64,000 nt of DNA, taken from the NCBI RefSeq assembly GCF_024128855.1, contig NZ_JAMYDV010000007.1:92514-156513 (forward strand), read 5' to 3'. The notes beneath the pieces were generated by a model. That model was not told the origin of the DNA and did not search any database. It saw only the letters and a program-made list of their open reading frames with translations. The position numbers were made by a program, and so were the translations under genes. Within the stretch, counting starts at the first letter, position 1. Every line of letters begins with the position of its first letter. The stretch comes from Rhodovulum tesquicola. Lineage in GTDB: Bacteria; Pseudomonadota; Alphaproteobacteria; Rhodobacterales; Rhodobacteraceae. Positions 43,734-56,634 of the stretch are shown here, one piece after another.

Positions 43734-45373
43734 CTTGCGTCTTCCAGTTGCTGGTCGCCGCCGCCGCAGACCTTGACCTCGGACGCGCCGCCCTCGGTGG
43801 GCATCTTGAACGAGGCGTCCTTGGACTTGCGCTTGGCCGCGGCCTGCGCCGCCTTGTCGGCGTTCGACACCCAGTCGTCGATCTGCGCCTGGGCGGGCTG
43901 GCGGGTCATGTCGAACTCGAACTTGACCTTGTCCTTGGATTGCGGACCCCAGTAGTTGTTCTTGCCCAGATCGTAGAAGGTCCGCCCGACGCCCGCCTTG
44001 AGGAACGCCTTGAGGCAGCCCAGCAGGTAACGCCGACGGAACCCGGTGCCGCGCCACGGATAGTGGAACAGCGCCTTGCGCATGTAGAACCGGCGATAGT
44101 TGTTCATCACCCGGTCCAGCAGCTCGGCACGGTCCATCGCCTCGGGCTTCATGATCGGGTTCACGAAGTTGTAGCGCGAGTAGTCGAAGACCTCGACCTT
44201 GTTGTGCAGTTCCTGGAACAGCGGCGTGAACGGCCAGGGCGTGTACATCGCCCAGTTGGCCAGGTCCGGCTGCCAGTCCCAGGCCATCTGGAAGGTCTCT
44301 TCCAGCGTCTCGGGGGTCTCGTTGTCCAGCCCCACGATGAACTGCGCCTCGGTCAGGATGTCGGCCTCGCGCAGCAACTGGATCGCGCGCTTGTTGTCCT
44401 CGACCCGGGTTTCCTTGTTGAACTGGTCAAGCTTCAGCTGCGCCGCCGCCTCGGTGCCGAGGCTGATATGGACGAGACCGGCCTTGCGGTAGAAGGGCAG
44501 CAATTCCTCGTCGCGCAGGATGTCGGTGACGCGGGTATTGATGCCCCACTTGACCTTGTCGGGCAGGCCGCGGTCGATCAGTTCCTGGCAGAAGGCGATG
44601 AACTTCTTGCGGTTGATCGTGGGTTCCTCGTCCGCAAGGATGAAGAAGCCGACCTGGTGCTTGGTCACCAGTTCCTCGATCTCGTCGACCACCAGTTTCG
44701 GGTCGCGGATGCGATAGTCGCGCCAGAATTTCCACTGCGAGCAGAACGAGCAGGTGAACGGGCAGCCGCGCGCCATGTTCGGGATCGCCACCCGGCAGTT
44801 GAGCGGGATGTAGATGTATTTCTCCCACTCCAGGATGTCCCAGTCGGGCTTGATCGCATCGACATTCTTGATCGTGGGCGCGGCGGCGGTGGCGACGATC
44901 TCGTCACCGTCGAGGAAGGCCAGACCCTTGATGTCGCGGCGGCTTTCCGGCCATTTGCCATCCCGGATCGCGTTCATCAGCTCGACGACGATCTCTTCGC
45001 CCTCGCCGCGGACGATCACGTCGACCCAGGGGGCCTCGGACAGGACCTGCTTGAACATGAAGGTGGCATGGATGCCGCCCAGCACGCGCACCGCGTTCGG
45101 CACTTCTTCCCTGGCGATTTCCAGCAACCGCTCGGCGGCATAGATCGACGGCGTGATCGAGGTCGTGGCGACGACATCGGGCCGCAATTCCTTCAGTTGC
45201 GCGCGAACCACATCCTCGGAAAGGTTGTTCGTCATCGCGTCGATGAAGACGATGTCGTCATATCCCGCCACCCGCAGCGCGCCGGTCAGGTAGGCTACCC
45301 AGGCCGGGGGCCAGTTGCCCGCAATCTCGGCACCGCCGGACTTGTAGTTGGGATGCAAAAAGACAATGCGCAT
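43730..45373 (-). CDS. bchE: Anaerobic Mg-protoporphyrin IX monomethyl ester cyclase
   Basis: A 547-residue radical SAM enzyme. The N-terminal B12-binding domain is at about 1-140 (IHATFMF marks the cobalamin region). The 4Fe-4S motif is C204-xxx-C208-xx-C211 ([12 protein letters not shown]). A C-terminal region typical of BchE follows. It forms the isocyclic ring of bacteriochlorophyll without oxygen, taking the ring oxygen from water. The ATG at 45373 begins the conserved [10 protein letters not shown]. The promoter carries PpsR/CrtJ-like and FNR-like sites, as expected for a gene needed only at low oxygen. Confidence 0.94.
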   Translation of the reverse strand: MRIVFLHPNYKSGGAEIAGNWPPAWVAYLTGALRVAGYDDIVFIDAMTNNLSEDVVRAQLKELRPDVVATTSITPSIYAAERLLEIAREEVPNAVRVLGGIHATFMFKQVLSEAPWVDVIVRGEGEEIVVELMNAIRDGKWPESRRDIKGLAFLDGDEIVATAAAPTIKNVDAIKPDWDILEWEKYIYIPLNCRVAIPNMARGCPFTCSFCSQWKFWRDYRIRDPKLVVDEIEELVTKHQVGFFILADEEPTINRKKFIAFCQELIDRGLPDKVKWGINTRVTDILRDEELLPFYRKAGLVHISLGTEAAAQLKLDQFNKETRVEDNKRAIQLLREADILTEAQFIVGLDNETPETLEETFQMAWDWQPDLANWAMYTPWPFTPLFQELHNKVEVFDYSRYNFVNPIMKPEAMDRAELLDRVMNNYRRFYMRKALFHYPWRGTGFRRRYLLGCLKAFLKAGVGRTFYDLGKNNYWGPQSKDKVKFEFDMTRQPAQAQIDDWVSNADKAAQAAAKRKSKDASFKMPTEGGASEVKVCGGGDQQLEDAR

Positions 45374-45386
45374 GGATCGACTCCCC

Positions 45387-45403
45387 TGTTTCGCGGGACA
45401 ACA
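45387..45403. promoter_or_regulatory. PpsR/CrtJ-like box, bchE-proximal
   Basis: TGT-N11-ACA, one base shorter than the standard TGT-N12-ACA, ends 14 bases upstream of the bchE ATG and lies near the probable transcription start. Paired boxes with variable spacing are known for PpsR/CrtJ, which binds as a tetramer and represses pigment genes under oxygen. On its own this match would be weak; the perfect second box 12 bases away supports it. Confidence 0.5.
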
Positions 45404-45415
45404 TGACACATCCGC

Positions 45416-45433
45416 TGTCAACCTGAATTGACA
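45416..45433. promoter_or_regulatory. PpsR/CrtJ box, bchE-distal
   Basis: TGTCAACCTGAATTGACA is an exact TGT-N12-ACA palindrome, with symmetric TGTCAA/TTGACA ends. It is the consensus for the aerobic photosynthesis-gene repressor PpsR/CrtJ. It overlaps the FNR-like site by six bases, so the two factors would compete. Confidence 0.75.
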
Positions 45434-45441
45434 CAAGTCAA
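45428..45441. promoter_or_regulatory. FNR/FnrL-like box upstream of bchE
   Basis: TTGAC-ACAA-GTCAA is a perfect inverted repeat of the FNR class (TTGAT-N4-ATCAA with a C/G change). Its centre is about 61 bases before the ATG. At the usual -41.5 position it would place the start of transcription near 45393. FnrL activation of bchE is known in Rhodobacter; here it is inferred from the site. Confidence 0.7.
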
Positions 45442-45476
45442 ATCGGTGTCAGCTTCGCCCACCAGCCGGACACAGG

Positions 45477-46148
45477 TCAGAACGGGCGCTCTATGTTGCC
45501 GGAATAAAAGAACATTCCCAGCCCCGCGGCGAACACGATCCAGCCCGCGACGCTGTGCAGGACGACCGCCATGGGGAAATTCCGCCGGGATTCATAGGCC
45601 CAGGCGAAGGCGATTCCACCGCAGAAGGTCATCGCCGCCACGATCCAGCTCCAGAACATCAGATGCGCCAGCGAGAACAGCGCGGCGTTCAGGACGATCG
45701 CGGGCCACAGACCCGGCAGAAGCGGCCCGTAGCGCCGGAAGAAGAGCGGGCGGAACACGATCTCCTGCGGCAGCGCCGAGAGCGGCGGGTAAAGCAGCAT
45801 GACCGCCACGAACAGCGCCGGCTGCTCGCGCGGCAGGATCAGCGCCTGCTCGGGCGCACGCAGCGCAACGACCGTCCCCGCCACCGCAGCGGTCAGCAGC
45901 GCGAACAGCCCGACCGCGCGCCAGCCGATCCGGTCCAGCCCGCGGACAAGCCCGGACCAGCGGAACCCCTCGGTGACATGCAGCAGCACAAGCCCCAGCG
46001 CGGTCACGCCGAACAGCGCCGGGAACAGCGCCGAAGGCGGCAACAGGAACGCCATGACCAGCGGCGCAGCAAGGAAAAGCGCACCGAACTCCGCCCAGAG
46101 CCGGGCGCGCGAGGGCGCGCGCTTGTCCATCCGCAGGCTTTCGGTCAT
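45477..46148 (-). CDS. CPBP-family intramembrane protease-like protein
   Basis: A 223-residue protein with six or so membrane helices and the CPBP/Rce1 (ABI) motifs: QEIVFR near residue 128, FSLAHL near 158 and VVLHSVAG near 197. The first motif has a single Glu where many members have EE, so activity is likely but not certain. The ATG at 46148 starts the natural N-terminus. It lies upstream of bchE on the same strand, but the 103-base gap with the oxygen-control sites separates them. Confidence 0.8.
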   Translation of the reverse strand: MTESLRMDKRAPSRARLWAEFGALFLAAPLVMAFLLPPSALFPALFGVTALGLVLLHVTEGFRWSGLVRGLDRIGWRAVGLFALLTAAVAGTVVALRAPEQALILPREQPALFVAVMLLYPPLSALPQEIVFRPLFFRRYGPLLPGLWPAIVLNAALFSLAHLMFWSWIVAAMTFCGGIAFAWAYESRRNFPMAVVLHSVAGWIVFAAGLGMFFYSGNIERPF

Positions 46149-46338
46149 CGCCCTCTCCGCTGCACCGCCCGGTCCCGGAAAGGACCTAGCTGCGATCCCA
46201 CCGGGTCTCCAGTCCGGGCCGGACCTCCCGCCATCACATTGCCGCATGGCGGGCCTGTCCGCGCGAAAGGGATTGTAAAGGCGCGCCGTTCTACGCTGTC
46301 ACCTCTTTCTCACGGCAATTGACAGGCAGATATTTCGC

Positions 46339-47652
46339 ATGTTCCGGACAAGGACCGCCACCGCGCCGCCCCCCCTTTCGGCAAGCATCCTGCGGGCCGC
46401 CCCCATCGTTCTGGGCATGACGGTCCTGGGCCTCGCCATCCTCGGCTTCCTCGACATTCCGCGGATTTCGGGCGATCTGCTTCCGCTCTGGCTGGCAGGA
46501 CAGGCCTTCGCCGAGGGCGCGCCGGGAGAGGTCTATGCCCCGGTCGAACCCGTCTTCCGCATGCTGCCCCCCGACAGCTGGGCCGAGCGGGCGCGCGCGG
46601 CGGGGTATGAGGGGTTCATCTATCCCTTCGTCTACCCCCCGCTCTGGGCCTGGGTCTTCGGGTTGATCGGGCGGATCGCCGACTTCCAGACGCTTGCCGG
46701 GCTGGCCAGCATCGTCAATCCGGCCCTGCTTCTGGCGACCTGCCTGCTGGCATGGCGGGCCAGCGGCGCGGCGCAGGGCGTTGTCGTTCATGTGGTGATC
46801 GCGCTGGCGCTTCTGCTGATGACACCGGTCGGCAGGATAGCGATCATGCAGAATCAGGCCCAGATCCTTGTCGCCTTCCTGGTCGTTCTGGCGCTGGAGC
46901 GGACGCGCGCGAACCGCCCGGTCAGCGCGGGCGCGGCGCTGGCGCTGGCCGCCTCGATCAAGCTGTTCCCGGCGATCTTCGCCCTGTTCTGGCTCGCCTC
47001 GGGCGAGCGGCGGGCCTTCGCCGCCTTTGCGGCCATGGGGCTCGGGCTCGGCCTGATGTCGCTCGCCGTCGCGGGCTGGCCGCTGCATGCCGAGTTTCTG
47101 GGGCATGTCGCGTCAATCGGGCGGACCGGCTTCTTCAGCCCGCTCTCGTTCAGCCTCGACGGGGTGCTGGCCAAGTACATGACCGGGGCACCGATCGAGG
47201 TGTTGCTTGGCCATACTGCCCCCGGGGCCGAAGTGCCGCGCCGGATCACGGTCGCCGAAAAGGGTCCGGCGCTGGTCCTTTCCGGGCAGGCGGCGCTTCT
47301 GCTGCTGACGGCGAGTTTTGCCTGGGCGATGGCGCGCGCCAGGCAGACGACACGCAATGCCGCGCTCTGGCCCGCCGCGCTGACGCTGTTCCCGCTGATC
47401 GGCCCGATCGCCTGGAGCTACTATTTCATTGCCGCCACCGCCTTCGCCCCCACCCTGCTGTCACGTCTCGGAATGGCCCGGGGCGCGGCCGTGCTGATCG
47501 TCGTGTTCGGCCCGATCCATGTCTGGGCACTGCCGGGAATGCAGGCGCTCGGCACCGATTTCCAGCGTCTCGGCGCGGTGCTGTTCCTGATCCTCGGCCT
47601 CGCGTTCCTCGTCGCGGCCCGGGCGGGACCGGAACGCAGCGGAAAAACCTGA
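46339..47652 (+). CDS. GT87-family (DUF2029) polyprenol-linked glycosyltransferase-like membrane protein
   Basis: A protein of 437 residues with about ten to twelve membrane helices. It has the acidic first loop typical of GT-C enzymes ([16 protein letters not shown] near 42-57) and the segment [16 protein letters not shown], characteristic of DUF2029/GT87. Members transfer mannose or arabinose from lipid-linked donors at the outer face of the inner membrane. The acceptor is unknown and no cell-wall gene is adjacent. Its ribosome site is weak. Confidence 0.7.
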   Translation: MFRTRTATAPPPLSASILRAAPIVLGMTVLGLAILGFLDIPRISGDLLPLWLAGQAFAEGAPGEVYAPVEPVFRMLPPDSWAERARAAGYEGFIYPFVYPPLWAWVFGLIGRIADFQTLAGLASIVNPALLLATCLLAWRASGAAQGVVVHVVIALALLLMTPVGRIAIMQNQAQILVAFLVVLALERTRANRPVSAGAALALAASIKLFPAIFALFWLASGERRAFAAFAAMGLGLGLMSLAVAGWPLHAEFLGHVASIGRTGFFSPLSFSLDGVLAKYMTGAPIEVLLGHTAPGAEVPRRITVAEKGPALVLSGQAALLLLTASFAWAMARARQTTRNAALWPAALTLFPLIGPIAWSYYFIAATAFAPTLLSRLGMARGAAVLIVVFGPIHVWALPGMQALGTDFQRLGAVLFLILGLAFLVAARAGPERSGKT

Positions 47653-47723
47653 GCCCCGCCCTTGCGTGCCCCCGGCGCTTGTCTATAAACCCCAGCAATT
47701 TGCCAGCCCCGGGGGAAAGACCC

Positions 47724-50951
<3,228 letters not shown>

Positions 50952-51035
50952 CCCCGCCGGGCGCCCGCACAGGCGATTGACGCACCGGCCATTGGATGCG
51001 AGCCTCCCGCCGCAATCATGGGGAGGATGCGTGGC

Positions 51036-52022
51036 GTGAGGATCGCGATCACCGGCGCGGCCGGGTTTCTGGGGCAGATGCTGGTCACGGCCCTGTCCGC
51101 GCGCGACACGCTTGCCCTGAATGGCGAGCCGCGCCGCATTTCGGCGATCATCGCCAATGACATCGCGGCCGAACCGCTTGACCGGCTGGCCCGGCTGCGC
51201 CGCGTCCATGCCCTGCCCGGCGCCTTGTCCGACCCCGCCACGCTGGCCCGGCTGGCCGAGGACAGCCCCGATCTGGTGATCCATCTGGCCGCCGTGGTCT
51301 CGGGCCAGGCCGAGGCCGATTTCGACCTTGGCATGGCGGTCAACCTGCACGGCACCGTCGATCTGGTGAATGCCTGCCGCGCGATGCGCCGCCCGCCGGT
51401 GCTGATCTTCGCCTCGTCCGTGGCGGTGTTTTCCTGCACCGCGAATGACACGATCACCGAGGACACGCCGCCCGCGCCGCGCTCCTCCTACGGCACGCAA
51501 AAGCTGATGGGCGAATTGCTGGTCCGCGACGCCACCCGCCGGGGCTTCATCCATGGCCGGTCGCTGCGCTTTCCCACCATCGCGGTGCGCCCCGGCGCCC
51601 CCAACCGCGCGGCTTCGGGCTTTGCCAGCGGCATCCTGCGCGACCCGCTGGCCGGGCAGCCCGCCGATCTGCCCGTGGGGCGCGACTTGCGGCTGCATCT
51701 TTGCTCGCCCGCCCGGGCGCTTGACCATATCCTGAGGGCCGCGGCGCTTGCGCAGGAGGCGCTGGGCGGCGAGCCGACGATCACCCTTCCGGGCATTTCC
51801 GTCACCGTGGGCGAGATGATCGACACGCTGGCCCGGCTTGCCGGACCCGAAACCGCCGCCCTGATCCGCCCCGTCCCCGACCCCGCGACCGAGGCCATCG
51901 TCGCAAGCTGGCCCGGCGGGATCGAGACACCCCGCGCCCGCGCGCTGGGCTTTGCACCCAATGCCGATTTCGCCGAACTTCTGCGCGAACACATGGACCG
52001 CAGGGGCGTAGCTGCGGCCTGA
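51036..52022 (+). CDS. denD: D-erythronate dehydrogenase-like short-chain epimerase/dehydratase family protein
   Basis: A 328-residue NAD-dependent extended SDR. The Rossmann motif is GAAGFLG (7-13) and the catalytic motif SSYGTQK (Y-x-x-x-K) lies near 148. I chose the GTG at 51036, because a GGGGAGG site is correctly spaced and the family begins MRIAITGAAGFLG; ATGs at 51018 and 51027 sit on or before that site. DenD oxidises D-erythronate to 2-oxotetronate. Neighbouring TRAP genes and an OtnI-type isomerase support that, but other 4-carbon acids are possible. Confidence 0.78.
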   Translation: MRIAITGAAGFLGQMLVTALSARDTLALNGEPRRISAIIANDIAAEPLDRLARLRRVHALPGALSDPATLARLAEDSPDLVIHLAAVVSGQAEADFDLGMAVNLHGTVDLVNACRAMRRPPVLIFASSVAVFSCTANDTITEDTPPAPRSSYGTQKLMGELLVRDATRRGFIHGRSLRFPTIAVRPGAPNRAASGFASGILRDPLAGQPADLPVGRDLRLHLCSPARALDHILRAAALAQEALGGEPTITLPGISVTVGEMIDTLARLAGPETAALIRPVPDPATEAIVASWPGGIETPRARALGFAPNADFAELLREHMDRRGVAAA

Positions 52023-52051
52023 AAGACCGGAAAAACCAAGGGAGGAGACCC

Positions 52052-53020
52052 ATGAAACACGTCCTGATCGGCACCATCGCCGCGCTTGCGCTGACCACCG
52101 CCGCCGAGGCCCAGCAAAAGATCGTGGTCGGCCATTCGCTGTCGCCGACCTCGCATTACGGCGTCGGCGCGCAGGCCTTCATCGACACGCTGACCGAGCT
52201 ATCGGGCGGCGCCTTCACCGGCGAACAGGCCCCCGCGGGCCAGCTGGGCGGCGAGCGCGACATGATCGAGGGCTTGCAGATCGGCTCGATGGACGTGGTC
52301 ATCACCTCGACCGGCCCCCTGGGCAATTTCGTGCCCGAGATCTTCGCGCTCGACCTGCCCTTCCTGTTCCGCGACTACGACCATGCCCGCAAGGTTCTGG
52401 ATGGCGAGATCGGGCAGGAATTGCTGGACAAGATCGGCGAGAACACCCTCGTGGGCCTCGCCTGGACAGAAAACGGCTTTCGCCATGTGACCAATTCCCA
52501 GCGCCCGGTGCGCACGCCCGAGGACCTGCAGGGGCTGAAGCTGCGCACCATGGAAAACAAGGTCCACATGGCCGCCTTCACCGGCATGGGCGCGGCCCCC
52601 ACGCCGATGGCCTTCCCCGAATTGTTCGGCGCGATGCAACAGGGCGTCGTGGACGGGCAGGAAAACCCGGTCACCGTCATCACCGCGGCCAAGTTCTGGG
52701 AGGTGCAGAAATACGTCTCGCTCACGGGGCATGTCTATTCCCCCGCCGTCGTTCTGGCCGCGCCCGCGCTTTATGACGGGCTCAGCGACGAGCAGAAGGA
52801 CTGGTTCCTTCAGGCCGCCCGCGCATCCGCCGCCGCAACCCGGGCCGAGGTCAACCGGCTGGAGGAAGAAGGCGTCGCCATGCTGATCGAAAACGGGATG
52901 GAGGTCATCACCGAGATCGACAAGGCCCCCTTTGCCGCGCTGGCCGAGCAATCCTCCTATGCCGTCTATACCGACCAGTACGGCACCGAGATGGTCGAGC
53001 GGATCAAGGCGGTCGAGTGA
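52052..53020 (+). CDS. TRAP transporter solute-binding protein (DctP family)
   Basis: A 322-residue periplasmic protein with a signal peptide ending near residue 20 (TTAAEAQQK). Conserved DctP features include GLKLRTMENKVHMA (with the carboxylate-binding Arg) and VDGQENPV. It captures an organic acid for the DctQM channel. A GGGAGGAG site precedes the ATG. Its place between denD and otnI suggests a sugar acid such as erythronate as ligand. Confidence 0.87.
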   Translation: MKHVLIGTIAALALTTAAEAQQKIVVGHSLSPTSHYGVGAQAFIDTLTELSGGAFTGEQAPAGQLGGERDMIEGLQIGSMDVVITSTGPLGNFVPEIFALDLPFLFRDYDHARKVLDGEIGQELLDKIGENTLVGLAWTENGFRHVTNSQRPVRTPEDLQGLKLRTMENKVHMAAFTGMGAAPTPMAFPELFGAMQQGVVDGQENPVTVITAAKFWEVQKYVSLTGHVYSPAVVLAAPALYDGLSDEQKDWFLQAARASAAATRAEVNRLEEEGVAMLIENGMEVITEIDKAPFAALAEQSSYAVYTDQYGTEMVERIKAVE

Positions 53021-53087
53021 CCCCGCACCCAAGGGCCTGGCCCGGCGCAGCCCCCTGCGCCGGTGCTGCGGCAGGCCGGTTCGCGCC

Positions 53088-53585
53088 ATGACCCTGTTCC
53101 TGCGGATCGAGGCGGTCACCACCCGCATCGCGCTGTGGCTCGCGATCCTGTTCCTGCTGATCGCGGCCGCACTCGCGCTCTATCAGGTGACGGCGCGTTT
53201 CGTCTTCGGCACGCCCTCGACCTGGTCCGAGGTGGTCACGCGCTCCGCGATGATCTGGTCGGTCTTCCTGGGCGTCGCGCCCGCCTTTCGCGAAGGCGCG
53301 ATGATCGCGGTCGGGATCGTGCAGACCGCCCTGCCCCGCCGCCTGGGCCGCGCGCTTTACCAGCTGTCGATGATCCTGACGCTGAGCTTCTTTTCCATCC
53401 TGCTCTGGCAGGGCTGGGCCATGACCGGCCGGGTGATGCGCCAGAAGCTTGCCGCCCTCGATATTTCCATCGCCTGGGTCTATGCCGCGCTTCCCGTGGG
53501 CTCCGCCTTCATCCTGATCGCCGTTCTGGGCTGCATGATCCGCGCCTGGCAGGGCATCGACGACCCGCTGGAGTCCCCCCGATGA
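53088..53585 (+). CDS. TRAP transporter small membrane subunit (DctQ family)
   Basis: A 165-residue protein with four membrane helices and the DctQ pattern TWSEVVTRSAMIWSVFLG near residues 44-61. It pairs with DctM to form the sodium-driven transporter. The ATG at 53088 begins a proper N-terminal helix; the longer upstream frame overlaps dctP. Its stop overlaps the dctM ATG (ATGA). Confidence 0.85.
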   Translation: MTLFLRIEAVTTRIALWLAILFLLIAAALALYQVTARFVFGTPSTWSEVVTRSAMIWSVFLGVAPAFREGAMIAVGIVQTALPRRLGRALYQLSMILTLSFFSILLWQGWAMTGRVMRQKLAALDISIAWVYAALPVGSAFILIAVLGCMIRAWQGIDDPLESPR

Positions 53586-54865
53586 ACGCAGCCCTTGCCC
53601 TGTCGCTGGCGATCCTGTTCCTGCTGGGCGTGCCCATCGCGGTCGCCATCGGCCTGGCCTCGGTCATCGGGATCGAGGTGCAGGGGCGGCTGCCGCTTCT
53701 GCTGGTGGCGCAGCGGATGTTCACCGGGCTCGACAGCTTTCCGCTGATGGCGATCCCCCTGTTCATCCTGGCGGGCAACCTGATGTCGGCGGGCGGCATC
53801 TCGCATCGGCTGGTGGAACTGGCGAAATCCATCGTGGGCGGCATCCAGGGTGGGCTTGCGGCCTCCTGCGTGCTGACCTGCATGCTGTTCGCCTCGGTCT
53901 CGGGCTCGTCGGTCGCGACGACTTTTGCCATCGGGGCAATCCTGATCCCGGCCATGGTGCGCCATGGCTATCCCGCCCCCATGGCGGCCTCGGTGCAGGC
54001 CAGTTCCGCGGAACTGGGCGTGCTGATCCCGCCCTCGATCCCGCTGATCCTGTATGGCGTCTCGACCGATACCTCGATCGGGCAGCTGTTCCTTGCCGGC
54101 ATCGGCCCCGGGCTTCTGGTCGGCGGCGCGCTGATGGCGCTGGTGCTGATCCTGTGCCGGGTCCGCGGCATCGGGCGCGAGGATGGCGCCGACCGCCCCC
54201 GCCTTGGCCCCGCGCTCTGGGCGGCGCTGCCCGCGCTGATGGTGCCGGTGGTGATCCTTGGCGGCATCTATTCCGGCATCTTCACCCCGACCGAGGCCAG
54301 CGCGGTCGCGGTCGCCACCGCCCTGATCGTCGGCATCGGGGTCTACCGCGACCTGCGGCTGCGCGACCTGCCGGGCGTGCTGAAGAAAACCGTCATCGCC
54401 ACCTCGGCGATCATGCTCATCATCTCGGCGGCGGCGCTGTTCTCCTTCCTCGTCACCCGCTCGGGCCTGCCGAACGAGATCGCGGCCTGGTTCAGGGATG
54501 TCTTCGAAAGCCGCATCGCCTTCCTGCTGGCGGTGAACCTGCTGCTTCTGGTGGTCGGCATGTTCATCGAAACCTCGGCCGCGATCCTTGTTCTGGCCCC
54601 GATCCTTGCGCCCATCGCGGTGGCCTATGGCGTGGACCCCGTGCATTTCGGGCTGATCGTGGTGGTGAACCTGGCACTGGGGATGATCACGCCGCCGCTC
54701 GGCGTGAACCTGTTCGCCGCCTGCGCGGTGGCGCGCCTGCCGGTCGAAAGGATCATTCCCCAGCTTCTGTGGTTCGTGCTGACCGTGTTCGCCGCGCTGA
54801 TGGTCATCACCTATGTCCCCGCGATCACGCTCTGGCCGGTCGAGATGCTGATGCGGGGACGTTGA
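53582..54865 (+). CDS. TRAP transporter large membrane subunit (DctM family)
   Basis: A 427-residue protein with about twelve helices. Family motifs are FPLMAIPLFILAGNLM (near 54-69), SGSSVATTFAIG (near 108), SAELGVLIPPSIPLILYG and GMITPPLGVNLF near the C-terminus. It is the sodium-coupled transmembrane pathway. Its stop overlaps the next ATG by one base, coupling it to the isomerase gene. Confidence 0.9.
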   Translation: MNAALALSLAILFLLGVPIAVAIGLASVIGIEVQGRLPLLLVAQRMFTGLDSFPLMAIPLFILAGNLMSAGGISHRLVELAKSIVGGIQGGLAASCVLTCMLFASVSGSSVATTFAIGAILIPAMVRHGYPAPMAASVQASSAELGVLIPPSIPLILYGVSTDTSIGQLFLAGIGPGLLVGGALMALVLILCRVRGIGREDGADRPRLGPALWAALPALMVPVVILGGIYSGIFTPTEASAVAVATALIVGIGVYRDLRLRDLPGVLKKTVIATSAIMLIISAAALFSFLVTRSGLPNEIAAWFRDVFESRIAFLLAVNLLLLVVGMFIETSAAILVLAPILAPIAVAYGVDPVHFGLIVVVNLALGMITPPLGVNLFAACAVARLPVERIIPQLLWFVLTVFAALMVITYVPAITLWPVEMLMRGR

Positions 54866-55644
54866 TGGGGCGGCTGCGGTTCTCGGCCAATCTGGGCTTC
54901 CTGTTCACCGACCTGCCCTTGCCACAGGCGATCCGGGCCGCCCGGGGCGCGGGCTTCGACGCGGTCGAGTGCCATTTCCCCTATGCGGTTCCGGTGTCCG
55001 AGGTGGCGGCCGCGCTGGCCCAGACGGGGTTGCCGATGCTCTCGCTCAACACGCCCCCCGGCGACCGTGCGCGCGGCGAATTCGGCCTTGCCGCCCTGCC
55101 CGGCCGCGAAGCGCAGGCCCGGGCGGGGATCGCGCAGGCGCTGGACCATGCCGCGGCGATGGGCACGTGCGCGGTGCATGTGATGGCGGGCATCACCCAC
55201 GGCGCGGCGGAGGCCGAGGCGGCATTCCGCGCCAATCTGGCACATGCCTGCGACCTGGCCGCGGGCCGGGGGATCACCATCCTGATCGAGCCGCTGAACC
55301 CGCGCGACGTGCCGGGCTATCACCTGGCCAGCCTCGATCACGCCCTGCGGATCGTTGCGGCGCTGGATCGCCCGAACCTGAAGATCATGTTCGACTGCTA
55401 TCACATGCAGATCACCGGCGGCGACCTGCTGACCCGGTTCCGCGCCGCGCGCGACCGGATCGGCCATGTCCAGTTCGCAGGCGTGCCCGACCGGGCCGAA
55501 CCGGATCGGGGCGAGGTGGATTTCCGCTGGCTGCTGTCGGAATTCGCCGCCGAGGGCTGGACCCGCCCCTTCGGCGCGGAATACCGGCCGCGGGGCGACA
55601 TCGCGGCCGGTCTGGGCTGGCTGTCCGACTGGCGCGGGGGCTGA
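54865..55644 (+). CDS. otnI: Hydroxypyruvate isomerase-like 2-oxotetronate isomerase
   Basis: A 259-residue TIM-barrel enzyme of the Hyi/OtnI family. Metal and acid residues are visible in LIEPLNPRDVPGY, MFDCYHMQ and GEVDFRW. After DenD, OtnI interconverts 2-oxo- and 3-oxotetronate. The kinase (OtnK) and decarboxylase (OtnC) that complete the route to DHAP are not in the window. A simple hydroxypyruvate isomerase is the main alternative, which would join tartronate/glyoxylate metabolism. It converges on htpX with two bases between. Confidence 0.78.
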   Translation: MGRLRFSANLGFLFTDLPLPQAIRAARGAGFDAVECHFPYAVPVSEVAAALAQTGLPMLSLNTPPGDRARGEFGLAALPGREAQARAGIAQALDHAAAMGTCAVHVMAGITHGAAEAEAAFRANLAHACDLAAGRGITILIEPLNPRDVPGYHLASLDHALRIVAALDRPNLKIMFDCYHMQITGGDLLTRFRAARDRIGHVQFAGVPDRAEPDRGEVDFRWLLSEFAAEGWTRPFGAEYRPRGDIAAGLGWLSDWRGG

Positions 55645-55646
55645 AA

Positions 55647-56552
55647 TCAGCCCCAGGGCCCCGCGGACGGCCCACGCGGGGCCGCGCCCCAGGGCGCACC
55701 GCCACCCGCACGCGGCGCAGCCCCCGCCATCGCGCGCAGCGCCGCGATCCGGTTCTCGGTCGCGGGATGCGTGGCGAACAGGTTGTCGCGCTTGTGGGCA
55801 TGCAGCGGGTTGATGATGAACATATGCGCGGTCGCCGGGTTCCGCTCGGCCGCGTCATTGTCGATCCGCGCCGCCCCCACCTGAATCCGCTCCAGCGCTG
55901 AGGCAAGCCACAGCGGCTGGCCGCAGATCTCGGCCCCGGCCTTGTCGGCGGCATATTCCCGCGTCCGGCTGATCGCCATCTGCACCAGCGCCGCGGCCAT
56001 CGGCGCCAGGATCATCAGCGCGATGGTCCCGATCGGCCCCATCCTGTTGTCACGCCCGCCGCCGAAGAACAGCGCGAAATTCGCCAGCATCGTGATCGCC
56101 CCGGCAAAGGTCGCCGTCACCGTCATGATCGCGGTGTCATGGTTGCGGATATGGGCCAGCTCATGCGCGATCACGCCCGCCAGTTCCTCGCGCGAGAGCG
56201 TCTGCATCAGCCCCGTGGTCACCGCCACCGCCGCATTCTCGGGGTTGCGGCCGGTGGCAAAGGCATTGGGCTGCGGCGTGTCGATCAGATAGACCGCGGG
56301 CACCGGCATGTTCGCGTTGCGCGCCAGGTCCGCCACCATCTGCGACAGGCCCGAGCGGTCATTCGGGCCGACCGGCTGGGCGTTGTGCATCCGCAGCACC
56401 ATCTTGTCGGAATTCCACCAGCTAAAGGCGTTCATCAGCGCCGCCACCACCAGCGCGATGGTCGCCCCGCCGCTGCCGCCCAGCAGATAGCCGATCCCCA
56501 TGAACAGCGCGGTCATCGCCGCCATCAGCATCGCGGTCCGGAAATAGCCCAC
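55647..56552 (-). CDS. htpX: HtpX-type membrane zinc metalloprotease
   Basis: A 301-residue M48 protease. It has an N-terminal membrane pair (about 5-45), the zinc motif H130-E131-x-x-H134 (HELAH), further helices, and the third ligand glutamate near [10 protein letters not shown]. It degrades misfolded inner-membrane proteins. The start is GTG at 56552 with a GGAGGA site; the protein begins at the expected MGYFRTAML. The Gly/Pro-rich tail after residue 280 is an extension without predicted function. Confidence 0.92.
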   Translation of the reverse strand: MGYFRTAMLMAAMTALFMGIGYLLGGSGGATIALVVAALMNAFSWWNSDKMVLRMHNAQPVGPNDRSGLSQMVADLARNANMPVPAVYLIDTPQPNAFATGRNPENAAVAVTTGLMQTLSREELAGVIAHELAHIRNHDTAIMTVTATFAGAITMLANFALFFGGGRDNRMGPIGTIALMILAPMAAALVQMAISRTREYAADKAGAEICGQPLWLASALERIQVGAARIDNDAAERNPATAHMFIINPLHAHKRDNLFATHPATENRIAALRAMAGAAPRAGGGAPWGAAPRGPSAGPWG

Positions 56553-56634
56553 GGCTCCGATCCTCCATCCTGGCGCCCCTCTCGGGCGCGGTTGCGGAGA
56601 AATATAGGAGCCGCGGGCGGCCGCGCAATCGGGC

